Below, one piece after another: positions 41,096-49,128 of a stretch of DNA of 64,000 nucleotides; positions within the stretch are counted from its first letter, which is position 1; each line of letters begins with the position of its first letter. Under the pieces are notes generated by a model. It ran no database searches and was not told the DNA's origin. It saw nothing but the letters and a program-made list of their open reading frames with translations. The stretch is from assembly GCA_964402715.1 (NCBI GenBank), contig CAYODJ010000011.1, positions 3,610 through 67,609 of the forward strand, given 5' to 3'. This DNA comes from CALXOD01 sp964402715 (lineage in GTDB: Bacteria > Verrucomicrobiota > Lentisphaeria > Victivallales > Victivallaceae). Both the position numbers and the translations under genes were made by a program.

Positions 41096-43687
41096 TCAGT
41101 CGGAGACGTCTTCCTGAAACATCTCGGGCTCGCTGCGCGGTTCGTCCCGTGCGCCGCCCTGCAGATCGGCCGCGCATCGGAATCCGATGTCGTTTTCGCT
41201 GTCCCCGCAGCTGCCTATCGACCAGCAGAGAGCCTGGTTGGCGTCCGTCAGATACGATCCGCCCATCACGTTGTAGATGTCGCCGGACGCATCCGGATCC
41301 TTGACGAATTCACGGACATTCCCGGTCAGATCCTCCACTCCGTAGACTGACTGATCCAGCGGAAACGTTCCCGGCGGAGCGCCGGTCGGGTACAGCGAGC
41401 GCCGCGGAAAATTGCGGAGGAGAGCCGCGTCCGCACGGAATTCATCCCCCCAGACATAGGCACGGGTGTCGGCTCCGCGTCCGGCCTTTTCCCATTCGTA
41501 TATGGTCGGAAGACGATATCGCACGCCGGTCTTCTTCCTGAGGTAGAGGCAGTAGGCCTCCGCCGCCTTCCCGGTGACGCCGACCACCGGAAGATTCAAG
41601 TCGAACGTCGGCGCAAGCCTGCCGTCCGCGTCCCACAAATCATGCACTTTCCGATCAGGTGTGCTGAAGCGCCCCATGTATCTTTCTTTCTCCTCGCGCG
41701 TGGGCAGCTGTTTCCAGAACTCCAGATACTGACCGAACGTCACCTCGTGGCGATCCATGAGAAAAGCCGGCAGATTCACCGCCTGAGCCTGAGAGTTTCC
41801 CAACACGCCGCTGCAGTAGAAATCGCCTCCCGGCACGAGAACCATCCCTCTCGGAATGTCCGGCACGGCGGCGAGCTCCACGCGCACTTCCCCGCCCAGC
41901 GACAGAACGACGGGGAAGCACACCGCCGAACGCCCGGGAACATCCAGCCTGACCAGATAGCTTCCCGGATGCAGATGCTCCAGCCGCGCGTCGGGTTCGA
42001 CCGGTCTCCATGTCTCCCCCGCCGCCGGAGGAGACGCGGCGTCGTCCCTGCGCAGGTACGCCGTGCCGCTCCCGGGCAGATTCAGCTGCAGAATGCTCTC
42101 CGCCTTTTCGACCCGCCGCACCCGCGCCGCAAGTTCCTGATTCCGCTGAAACAGATGCGGGCGCAGCAGTCTCCACCGCGAATTCAGGCGCCGCACCAGC
42201 GACTCGAGCATCCTGTCATTTCCGGTGGCAATGCAGAATCTGATCTGTCTGGAGATGGTCTCGGCCATGATGTCCACCGCCTCGCTTCTTGTCGACACGC
42301 TGTACGGCCCGCCGTTTTCTATCGCCGACAGGCTCTCCATGACCGCGCCGCAGTAGCCGAAGAACTCCGTGCTCTGCCGCGAAAGCTCCTCGTTCAACTG
42401 CGCCCTTCTCGTCAGAGAACCCTGCTCCGAACTGCGGCGCAGCAAGCGTGAAGCGCCCATGGCTAGGTTGTAACATGATTCGGCCTGCGACAGGTTGTAG
42501 CGCGCCACCTGCATCATCGAACTGGTCTGAATGTATTCATAACCGAGATAAGCCAGATACACGCCGCCAGCGGACACGGCCGCGACCAGCATTGTCACCG
42601 GCACAAGCGGCCGGCGGACGCACAATTTCAACAGACGGTACAGCCGGTTGGGGGAATACGCCTCGACGGGATATTTGTCCAGATAGTTGCGCACATCCCG
42701 TATCAGACTCTGCACGCTGGCGTACCGGTCGGCCTTCCGGCATGCCATGGCTTTCATGGTGATCGCCTCCAGCTCCCGCGGGATTCTCTGCAGCGGAGCC
42801 CGCAGTCTGGGACGGAGCAATCTTCCTGCGACAATGTCCCGCAGCAGAGCTTTCGTCGGCTTGCCGCTGTCGAACGGAGCAGGCTCCAGCGTCAGCAGTG
42901 AATACAGGATCGCGCCCAGACCGTACACGTCGGTGCGTTCGTCAATCTCGCCGCTGCCGGAGGCCTGTTCGGGCGCCATATATGCGGGGGTGCCGCTGAT
43001 GACAGGCTTCCGCTCCGAATCGGAGGCGTCCTCGGCAGGCATGCCGCCGGACGTCCCGGGCCCGTCCTTCCCGGAGCGGCGGTCTCCTTTCCGGTACGCC
43101 GCCAGACCCCAGTCGAGAATCAGAACCTCCCCGTAATCACCGAGCATGATGTTCCCCGGCTTCAGATCACGATGAATGATGCCCCGTTTGTGAGCGAACG
43201 CCACCCCCTGGCAGATGGAGACGAAGATTTCCAGACGGCGCTGCAGGGAATAGCGGCGTCGATACCCCGCGCGTTTCTTTGCGAGTTTGGCGATGGCCGA
43301 TCGAAGCGTCTCCCCGTCGATTCTGCGCATCGTGAAATAGATGCCGACATCCTGCGAGACCCCGATGCGGTGCACCGGAACGATGTTGGGATGGTCAATC
43401 TGTGCGGTGACTCTGGCTTCCCTGATGAAACTGTTTATATGGCGCAGCTGGCCGCGGAACTCGGGTCTCAGCACCTTCAGCGCGACCTCGCGGTTCAACC
43501 CCGGCTCCCTCGCCGAGTAAATCGTCCCGACTCCCCCTATGCCGATGGTCGAAAGGTCGGAAAAGTCGCTCAGTGCGTCCCCTTGCGGAAGCTCAAGCAG
43601 CGACCTCATGTCCTCAGGAGACAGTTTCTCCGCCTTGAGATCGCTGTAGATGAGTGTCCTGTCGTCGTCCGCCGCGCTGGATTCCAT
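41096..43687 (-). CDS. Transmembrane Ser/Thr protein kinase with C-terminal FGE/sulfatase-modifying-factor-like domain
   Basis: In this 863-residue protein the kinase domain (~45-335) has a glycine loop IGIGGVGTIY, Lys71 in VALKVL, Glu90 in REAR, catalytic HRDLKPGN with Asp174, and DWG (192-194) in place of DFG. TPAYMAPEQ follows. Everything needed for catalysis is present. A transmembrane helix lies at ~353-378. The outside part has a helical region (~390-560) and an FGE-sulfatase domain from ~610 (MVLVPGGDF, FLMDRHEVTFGQY, RLPTIYEWEKAGRG, DLTGNVREFV). In such fusions the FGE domain is thought to bind ligand or substrate rather than oxidise sulfatases. It is the last gene of a tight operon with a coiled-coil and an ExbB-like protein. 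Confidence 0.9.
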   Translation of the reverse strand: MESSAADDDRTLIYSDLKAEKLSPEDMRSLLELPQGDALSDFSDLSTIGIGGVGTIYSAREPGLNREVALKVLRPEFRGQLRHINSFIREARVTAQIDHPNIVPVHRIGVSQDVGIYFTMRRIDGETLRSAIAKLAKKRAGYRRRYSLQRRLEIFVSICQGVAFAHKRGIIHRDLKPGNIMLGDYGEVLILDWGLAAYRKGDRRSGKDGPGTSGGMPAEDASDSERKPVISGTPAYMAPEQASGSGEIDERTDVYGLGAILYSLLTLEPAPFDSGKPTKALLRDIVAGRLLRPRLRAPLQRIPRELEAITMKAMACRKADRYASVQSLIRDVRNYLDKYPVEAYSPNRLYRLLKLCVRRPLVPVTMLVAAVSAGGVYLAYLGYEYIQTSSMMQVARYNLSQAESCYNLAMGASRLLRRSSEQGSLTRRAQLNEELSRQSTEFFGYCGAVMESLSAIENGGPYSVSTRSEAVDIMAETISRQIRFCIATGNDRMLESLVRRLNSRWRLLRPHLFQRNQELAARVRRVEKAESILQLNLPGSGTAYLRRDDAASPPAAGETWRPVEPDARLEHLHPGSYLVRLDVPGRSAVCFPVVLSLGGEVRVELAAVPDIPRGMVLVPGGDFYCSGVLGNSQAQAVNLPAFLMDRHEVTFGQYLEFWKQLPTREEKERYMGRFSTPDRKVHDLWDADGRLAPTFDLNLPVVGVTGKAAEAYCLYLRKKTGVRYRLPTIYEWEKAGRGADTRAYVWGDEFRADAALLRNFPRRSLYPTGAPPGTFPLDQSVYGVEDLTGNVREFVKDPDASGDIYNVMGGSYLTDANQALCWSIGSCGDSENDIGFRCAADLQGGARDEPRSEPEMFQEDVSD

Positions 43688-43700
43688 ACCTCCGCTCCGG

Positions 43701-45482
43701 CTATCTGGCGGATCCGTTCTCTTTCAGCCTGATGGCCGAAAGAACAGGCTGCGCGGCTTTCGAAAAGGCCTCGAGGTAGTTTGATGACTGGGATCTGCTT
43801 CTCGGCATGGCGAATGCGCTGTTCCAGTCGAATTTGTCGGGGAAAAGCACGCACCTGGCTTCCTGACGCCGGCCGAGATCGCGGCTGACCTCCGCGACCA
43901 CCACCGCCACGAACTCCCCCTGCTTGGTCAGCACGTAGTCGCCCGGTTCCGCCCTGAGCTCGCTGCCGGTGCCCCGCGCGGTGTTGCGTATGTAAAGATA
44001 TTCGTCCCCGTTCGCGAAGTCCACGGAGCAGCGTCCTTCCAGAGAGCTCGACTCCTTGCCGTACGACGAGCATTTGAACAGATACAGATCCTGAATCCCC
44101 CGCTTCTTCAGAGCGGAGAGCGTCAGCACATCCAACGGCGTGCGCCGATCGTTCTTCACCTCCAGCAGTCCGACGCGGCCTTCCGTCCGCGGCGCGTACA
44201 GCGCACCCTGAAGCGTCTGCCCCGGAGCCGCGTCGTCCGGCATGGACACGGAGTAAACCAGATCGGTGACGTTGTCGAAATTACGGCGTTCCCTGACATT
44301 TCCGGTCAGCAGGAAGAAATCTCCGACGACACAGCTCCGGCCGCCGACATTGACCAGCGGCAGAAAATATTCCGCCTCGGACGTTATGGGAATCATCAGC
44401 CGCACTTCCCGCAGCTTCATCTTCAGACGCACCACCGCCGACGCATAGCGCTCCAGCACGTCGCTGCGCAGCTTCTCCTGCGCGACCGCCAGCTGCGCCC
44501 TGACCGATTTCAACTCCGCCTCGGCCACCTCCGACTGCTTTCTGGCTTCCTGCAATCTGGCGGCGGTCTCCTCGGCGCCCTTCCGGGAACTGGACAGATC
44601 CGCACGCGCACGGGTCAGATCGGAAACCGCCTTTTTCAGCACTCCCTGCAGATGCTCCGCCCTGCGGCGGGACTGATCCAGCTCCATCTCTCTGGTGTTC
44701 ACAGTTTTCTGCGCCAGTTCAAAACGTCCCTGAGACTCCGCCAGCTCCTTCTCCGTCGCGCTCAGACGGCCGCGGGTGAACGAAAGCATGTTTTCGAACT
44801 CATGATTCCTCTTGCGCATGCCCGCCGCCTCCGTCTCCAGATTCTTCAGTTCGTACCGGGTCCGTTCAAGAGCCGCCTCACGCACGGACAAGGCCTCGCG
44901 GGCGCGGCCGAGGGAAACTCCGGCGGCGTCCAGCTTCTGTCTGTTCTCGGCAAGTTCCTCGCCGGTGCGTTTCAGTTCCTGATTGCGGGACTCCAGCGCC
45001 TCGCGCAGCTGTGCGTTGCTCGCGCTGGCCTCCCTCTCCTTGGCGCGCAGCGTCGACAGCTCGCGCTCCGCGTCGCGGTACATGATGTTCAGTCTGGAAC
45101 GGTTCTGGATCTCCTTCTCCAGCTGCGTCTGCAGCTGCTCCGGAGTCAGAGCCCCGCTGTTCTCAGGAGTCAGAGCCAGCTTCTGCTCCAGAACCTCGCT
45201 TCTCGCCTGCGATTCCGCCAGCTGCCGCGTGAGCTCCTGTATCTGCTTGTCGCGCGACGAATTGAACCCTTTTTCGAACTGGGCGCTCAGCAGCGCCTGT
45301 CGGGCCGACTCCATCCGCGCCTGTTCCCGCCGCAGCGAATGCATCACCGCGACGGCGGTGTGGTGATCCAGAGGCGAACCGTATCCTCCGAAAGAGTTGT
45401 CCACCGACGAGGTGCCGTTGGACAGCGACAGCATCGCCGACACGATGAAGTCGCAGATGACGATTAGAATGGCCCGGTTCAC
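43701..45482 (-). CDS. Membrane-anchored coiled-coil protein with C-terminal globular domain
   Basis: This 593-residue protein starts at a GTG that overlaps the stop of the ExbB-like gene (GTGA). The N-terminal MNRAILIVICDFIVSAMLSLSN is a short transmembrane helix containing an aspartate (Asp11) in the membrane. This is reminiscent of the single ion-carrying Asp of ExbD/TolR/MotB proteins. Residues ~50-335 are a long, heptad-rich Glu/Gln/Arg/Ala coiled coil. The remaining ~255 residues are a mixed alpha/beta domain (around EYFLPLVNVGGRSCVVGD and GDYVLTKQGEFVAVVVAEV) that I cannot assign. It would work with the neighbouring ExbB-like protein as a two-component membrane motor or sensor and is followed after 13 bases by the kinase. 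Confidence 0.8.
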   Translation of the reverse strand: MNRAILIVICDFIVSAMLSLSNGTSSVDNSFGGYGSPLDHHTAVAVMHSLRREQARMESARQALLSAQFEKGFNSSRDKQIQELTRQLAESQARSEVLEQKLALTPENSGALTPEQLQTQLEKEIQNRSRLNIMYRDAERELSTLRAKEREASASNAQLREALESRNQELKRTGEELAENRQKLDAAGVSLGRAREALSVREAALERTRYELKNLETEAAGMRKRNHEFENMLSFTRGRLSATEKELAESQGRFELAQKTVNTREMELDQSRRRAEHLQGVLKKAVSDLTRARADLSSSRKGAEETAARLQEARKQSEVAEAELKSVRAQLAVAQEKLRSDVLERYASAVVRLKMKLREVRLMIPITSEAEYFLPLVNVGGRSCVVGDFFLLTGNVRERRNFDNVTDLVYSVSMPDDAAPGQTLQGALYAPRTEGRVGLLEVKNDRRTPLDVLTLSALKKRGIQDLYLFKCSSYGKESSSLEGRCSVDFANGDEYLYIRNTARGTGSELRAEPGDYVLTKQGEFVAVVVAEVSRDLGRRQEARCVLFPDKFDWNSAFAMPRSRSQSSNYLEAFSKAAQPVLSAIRLKENGSAR

Positions 45483-46024
45483 TTTTTATCCTCGTTGTTG
45501 GCGGCGATCAGCCTTTTCCTCAGAGGATAGTTCAGCAGAAGCCGCAGCGCAAGGCTGAAAATAATCCCGATCAGTGTCGACGAGTAGGCGATCAGCCGGC
45601 TGCTGGTGGGGGAAAAGGTCATCACCAGAAAAGACGATACCGTGCCGAACAGACCGATGTAAAGCGGCACGTCGAGGAAAATGTCGGCGTTCTCCAGCTG
45701 CTTGAGCTTGACCGCCGGAGCCCCTTCGGCGCCCCGTATGCGGCCGATCACCGCCGACGCCGCGAAAAGCGCCACGAACTGCAGCATGGTCACTGCGGCG
45801 AAAACGAACATGGAAATCCTGCCGGCGATCTCCCCCCTCAGCGCCGGATTCGACGGCGAACCCGCCGTCTTGCCTATCACTGCGGCGGGCTGAGCGGCCG
45901 GGCCGCAGAAAATACTGCGGAAAGACGGCGAATGATTGAAAGCGTAGTTCATACCGTACAATACGCCGGCCAGTACGACCACCAACAGAATCGTCTGATA
46001 GAGCAGTCCTGCATGTTTTCTCAT
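45479..46024 (-). CDS. ExbB/TolQ/MotA-like polytopic membrane protein
   Basis: This 181-residue protein has about four transmembrane helices (~6-28, ~72-93, ~118-140, ~143-165). The segment VPLYIGLFGTVSSFLVMTFSP recalls the conserved P-x-x-G-L-x-G-T-V helix of the ExbB/TolQ/MotA channel family. STLIGIIFSLALRLLLNYPL is in the place of their last helix. It is shorter than usual and lacks the large cytoplasmic domain. It is translationally coupled to a protein with an intramembrane aspartate, the expected partner. No tonB, exbD, tolR or flagellar genes are nearby. The similarity is suggestive rather than proven. Confidence 0.65.
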   Translation of the reverse strand: MRKHAGLLYQTILLVVVLAGVLYGMNYAFNHSPSFRSIFCGPAAQPAAVIGKTAGSPSNPALRGEIAGRISMFVFAAVTMLQFVALFAASAVIGRIRGAEGAPAVKLKQLENADIFLDVPLYIGLFGTVSSFLVMTFSPTSSRLIAYSSTLIGIIFSLALRLLLNYPLRKRLIAANNEDKK

Positions 46025-46131
46025 TGGAACGCAACACCCCCGTGGTTACCGCCGGATTCCGGACAACCGCCGGACCGGACATGCACTACTATTTCACGCG
46101 CCCGAATCGCCGCGCCTCGCTCCGTGGCGGT

Positions 46132-46160
46132 AAGATAACCGCCGCCGGACCGATATGCAA
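46132..46160 (-). promoter_or_regulatory. Promoter of the ExbB-like/coiled-coil/kinase operon
   Basis: On the minus strand TTGCAT (46160-46155), exactly 17 bases, then TATCTT (46137-46132). The leader to the first ATG (46024) is about 100 bases. GATCCGCG arms (46182-46189, 46199-46206) form a hairpin between this promoter and the atpK stop. Confidence 0.55.
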
Positions 46161-46233
46161 GCGGAACGCCGCGCCGGCTCCGATCCGCGTCGCTCCGGCG
46201 CGGATCCGCCGACGGCGGCACGGGCGATCGCCG

Positions 46234-46710
46234 CTAAAGAACCATAATCGCGAAAACGAGCACGAAGAGCGCCACGGTTTCAATCACGCCGAGAACCATC
46301 AGGTCGTTGGCGAATCCCTTTTCGGTCTCTCCGAACGCGTCGCACGCCGCCGCCGCCGCTCTTCCCTGGTAAATCGAGGAGAACATGAAACCGATGCCCG
46401 CGAAGACGCCCAGCACGAAATGGAAAAGCATCATGGGATTTTCAGGAGTGATCTTCCCCCTTATGACCATCATCAGCACCAGCGCGTAAATCGTCTGCGA
46501 GAGAGGAGACCCCGCGAAGACGGTCAGCAGAAACGGAGCCGGCTTGTTCATCATGTAACGCCGTTTCCACGCGCCGATCGCTGCGGAACCGGCGATTCCG
46601 GCGCCGATGCTCGATCCGATCGCCGCCAGACCGATCGCCGCGTATCCCCCGCACAGCGACAGCGACTGAAGCACTTTCACAACCATGTCCTGATTAAGAA
46701 TCTGATCCAT
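46234..46710 (-). CDS. atpK: V-type ATP synthase subunit K (membrane rotor ring)
   Basis: This 158-residue protein has four transmembrane helices, a duplicated proteolipid like Enterococcus NtpK. The ion-carrying carboxylate is Glu144 (GVIETVAL) in helix 4. By alignment with NtpK (Thr64, Gln65, Gln110, Glu139), the residues Ser71, Gln72, Gln115 and Glu144 keep the sodium ligands, so the ring is predicted to be Na+-coupled. The equivalent carboxylate in helix 2 is absent, as in NtpK. AAGGAGAAGG precedes the ATG. It is the last gene of the V-ATPase operon. Confidence 0.95.
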   Translation of the reverse strand: MDQILNQDMVVKVLQSLSLCGGYAAIGLAAIGSSIGAGIAGSAAIGAWKRRYMMNKPAPFLLTVFAGSPLSQTIYALVLMMVIRGKITPENPMMLFHFVLGVFAGIGFMFSSIYQGRAAAAACDAFGETEKGFANDLMVLGVIETVALFVLVFAIMVL

Positions 46711-46727
46711 TTCCTTCTCCTTGCAAG

Positions 46728-48509
46728 TTACCGCTCCGATTCAAGGTTGCTGTTGTCATTTATGCGCCTCCGGAAGGGATTGAACTCAATTCCCGCCCAG
46801 CGTAAGCCGAGATGGTTTGAAAATTCCAGCGTGTTGAGCCGCACCCCGTGCACCAGCACCGCCATGCAGGCCAGCGCGATGTTGAGCAGATGCCCGAACA
46901 GAAGCACCACCAGGCCCAGAGGCACGGTCGCCACACGGTGCATGAACGGCGCGGCCATGTCGTTGAAACATGCGGCCAGATAAAAGCTCGACATGCCGAC
47001 CGCGAACAGGCGGATATAGGAAAGCACGTCGACGAAGCTGCCCACGACGCTGAACGGAAACGAGAACACGCTCCCGATATTTCTCCACTCTATCTCTCCG
47101 ACGGCGGTCAGCAGAATTCCGGCTCCGTAGCAGAACGGCAGCCACGCGGGGTAGCTCCCGGGATACAGCAGAAGTTTGCAGACCAGCACGAAATTCCCGA
47201 CCAAGATGCATATCCAGCCGAGCTGAGCGGCCAGATTCCGCCAATGCCTGTCGCCGCTTAAACGCATCGCGTGACCGAGAGCCAGCTGCGCCAGCGCGAG
47301 GATGAAGCACACCAGCTGCACGTGCTTGTCCTTGTCCGGATCGCTGGCGAGCCAGGGCAGTCCCCTGCACTGCAGTCCGAAGTAATTCCCCGTCAGAGCC
47401 CCCCAGATCACGGCCGACGCGCTCAGCAGCGTCAGCAGTGCCAGCGGCAGGCGGACCTCGGTCACGTTCCTCTTCGCATACAGTCCGCAACCGGAAAGCG
47501 CCAGAAAAATCATGCCGTATCCGGCGTCTCCCACGAGCATCCCGAAGAACATCGTGAAGAAAATCAGCACCGGCACGCTCACGTCGCGCTCGTCATATCC
47601 CGGCAGAATCGCCAGAAAATCCAGCAGCGGCTTGATCAGTTTCGCCCAGCGCGGCGGCATGAGCAGCGTCGGCACGGTCTCCCGCGCGGGATCCGCCGGC
47701 CTGTGGACGACCCCCCAGCCGTGAGAGAGCGCGCACTCCGCAACTTTCTGCAGCGCCGGTTCAGGAACGAAACCGGAAAGGGTCAGCAGGCGGCCGTGAT
47801 CGCCGAACGTGTCGCGGACGGTCGCGAACTCCAGGGCTTCTGCAATTTCGTCGCGGTAACGGCGGACGAGCGGCAGCCTGCCGCGAATCCTCGCAAGCTC
47901 CTCTTCGTTTCCGGCCGATTCCGCCTGACGCAGCGCCATGGCTTCGCGCACCTGCTTCAGCGACAGTTCGCCGGAAAACTTCGCCAGCGGCAACTCGCTT
48001 TCCGGCACGTCCTGATCGCTGAGAACCGCGAACAGCCGCTCCCTGCCGTCCGATCCCAGCTCGCGGCAAAGGCGGCCCGCCGATTCAAGCCGCGCCAGAT
48101 CCGCCTCGGTCCCCCTGCAGAGATAGACCCGCAGTCCGCGGAGCCGCAGCTCCGCCAGCTCCCCGAAGGAGAAATCGCCCCACGGACTCAGCTCGAGCTT
48201 CTGCCGTCCGAGCTGCTCGAGCTCCTGACGGAGCGCCGCGCGCCTGGCGAAAAGCTCCCCGGCCCTCCGGAACAGAGCCTCCCCGGTCTCCCCTCCGATG
48301 TCGCCGCCGCCTCCGGCCGGAACCGCATCCAGCAGTCCCAGCACCTTGTCCGCCTCGGCGAGCCGGACGGTCAAATCGCCGCGTTCCGCGCTTCCCGCCG
48401 GCTCCGCGGATTCGACGTGCATCACTCCGAGTTCGCGCAGAGCTTGAAGAGCCGCATGACGATCCTCGGCCGGAATGATCAGCGTCAGTTTTCGCATAGG
48501 CACAATCAT
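46728..48509 (-). CDS. atpI: V-type ATP synthase subunit I (membrane stator)
   Basis: This 593-residue protein has a soluble N-terminal half with coiled coils (RKLTLIIPAEDRHAALQALRELGVMHVE at the start, after four extra residues) and a C-terminal membrane half with about seven helices. The latter includes the FFGMLVGDAGYG helix and the late LLSYIRLFAVGMSS-type segment (SYIRLFAVGMSSFYLAACF). Its conserved arginine transfers ions to the K ring. The ATG at 48509 overlaps the atpD stop (ATGA). It is shorter than the typical 630-660 residues, as in other PVC V-ATPases. Confidence 0.94.
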   Translation of the reverse strand: MIVPMRKLTLIIPAEDRHAALQALRELGVMHVESAEPAGSAERGDLTVRLAEADKVLGLLDAVPAGGGGDIGGETGEALFRRAGELFARRAALRQELEQLGRQKLELSPWGDFSFGELAELRLRGLRVYLCRGTEADLARLESAGRLCRELGSDGRERLFAVLSDQDVPESELPLAKFSGELSLKQVREAMALRQAESAGNEEELARIRGRLPLVRRYRDEIAEALEFATVRDTFGDHGRLLTLSGFVPEPALQKVAECALSHGWGVVHRPADPARETVPTLLMPPRWAKLIKPLLDFLAILPGYDERDVSVPVLIFFTMFFGMLVGDAGYGMIFLALSGCGLYAKRNVTEVRLPLALLTLLSASAVIWGALTGNYFGLQCRGLPWLASDPDKDKHVQLVCFILALAQLALGHAMRLSGDRHWRNLAAQLGWICILVGNFVLVCKLLLYPGSYPAWLPFCYGAGILLTAVGEIEWRNIGSVFSFPFSVVGSFVDVLSYIRLFAVGMSSFYLAACFNDMAAPFMHRVATVPLGLVVLLFGHLLNIALACMAVLVHGVRLNTLEFSNHLGLRWAGIEFNPFRRRINDNSNLESER

Positions 48510-49114
48510 ATGGACACCCCGCCGCTCTTTCTTTTCGCGATCTTGGAACGCGCCACGGCCGCCGTGCTCTGGTCTCCCAGCTGAATCTGAATTTTCCGGA
48601 TGTTTTCCAGACACTCGGGAATCTTGACCTTTTCGAACAGATTGACCCGCTGGCTGGCGGTCCGCAGCTCCTTGTTGAGCAGACGCTCCTGTTCCTCGAT
48701 GATCCGTCCGTCCATGCGGAGCGACGCCGCCTGCTTCAGAGACTCGACCGCCTCGTCCGTGTACCATGCCGTGTCCACGGGACTCAGCGCCGGCATTTCG
48801 AATTCGGCGCGCTCGAAAGTGGGTATCATCACCCCGGCGATGTTCATGCTCCCCTTCTCGACGCGCACCAGCCGCAGCCCGCTCATGACTTTCTCAAGCA
48901 TCTCGCGGTCGCTGAAGACGGCGATCCATTCGCTCATCCTCTCGATCAGCTGCCGCTGCTTCTCGGCGTTCTCTCTCAATCTCTCCCGGCTCAGGCGCAC
49001 TTCGACCTGCAGCTGCTGCTTCTTCAGCTGCAGCGTCGGAAGAAAGCGGCGATACTGCTGCAGGGCGTCCTGCTGCGCCTTCAGTTCGGTCTTGGTCAAC
49101 TTGATTTTCGCCAT
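48506..49114 (-). CDS. atpD: V-type ATP synthase subunit D (central stalk)
   Basis: This 202-residue protein has two long antiparallel helices forming the rotor shaft (KIKLTKTELKAQQDALQQYRRFLPTLQLKKQQL at the start, LLNKELRTASQRVNLFEKVKIPE near the end). The NLFEKVKIP block is the V/A-type D-subunit signature. No gene for the partner F subunit is found in the operon, as in chlamydial-type operons. It begins 14 bases after atpB. Confidence 0.94.
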   Translation of the reverse strand: MAKIKLTKTELKAQQDALQQYRRFLPTLQLKKQQLQVEVRLSRERLRENAEKQRQLIERMSEWIAVFSDREMLEKVMSGLRLVRVEKGSMNIAGVMIPTFERAEFEMPALSPVDTAWYTDEAVESLKQAASLRMDGRIIEEQERLLNKELRTASQRVNLFEKVKIPECLENIRKIQIQLGDQSTAAVARSKIAKRKSGGVSI

Positions 49115-49128
49115 GATCCTGCTTGTTC

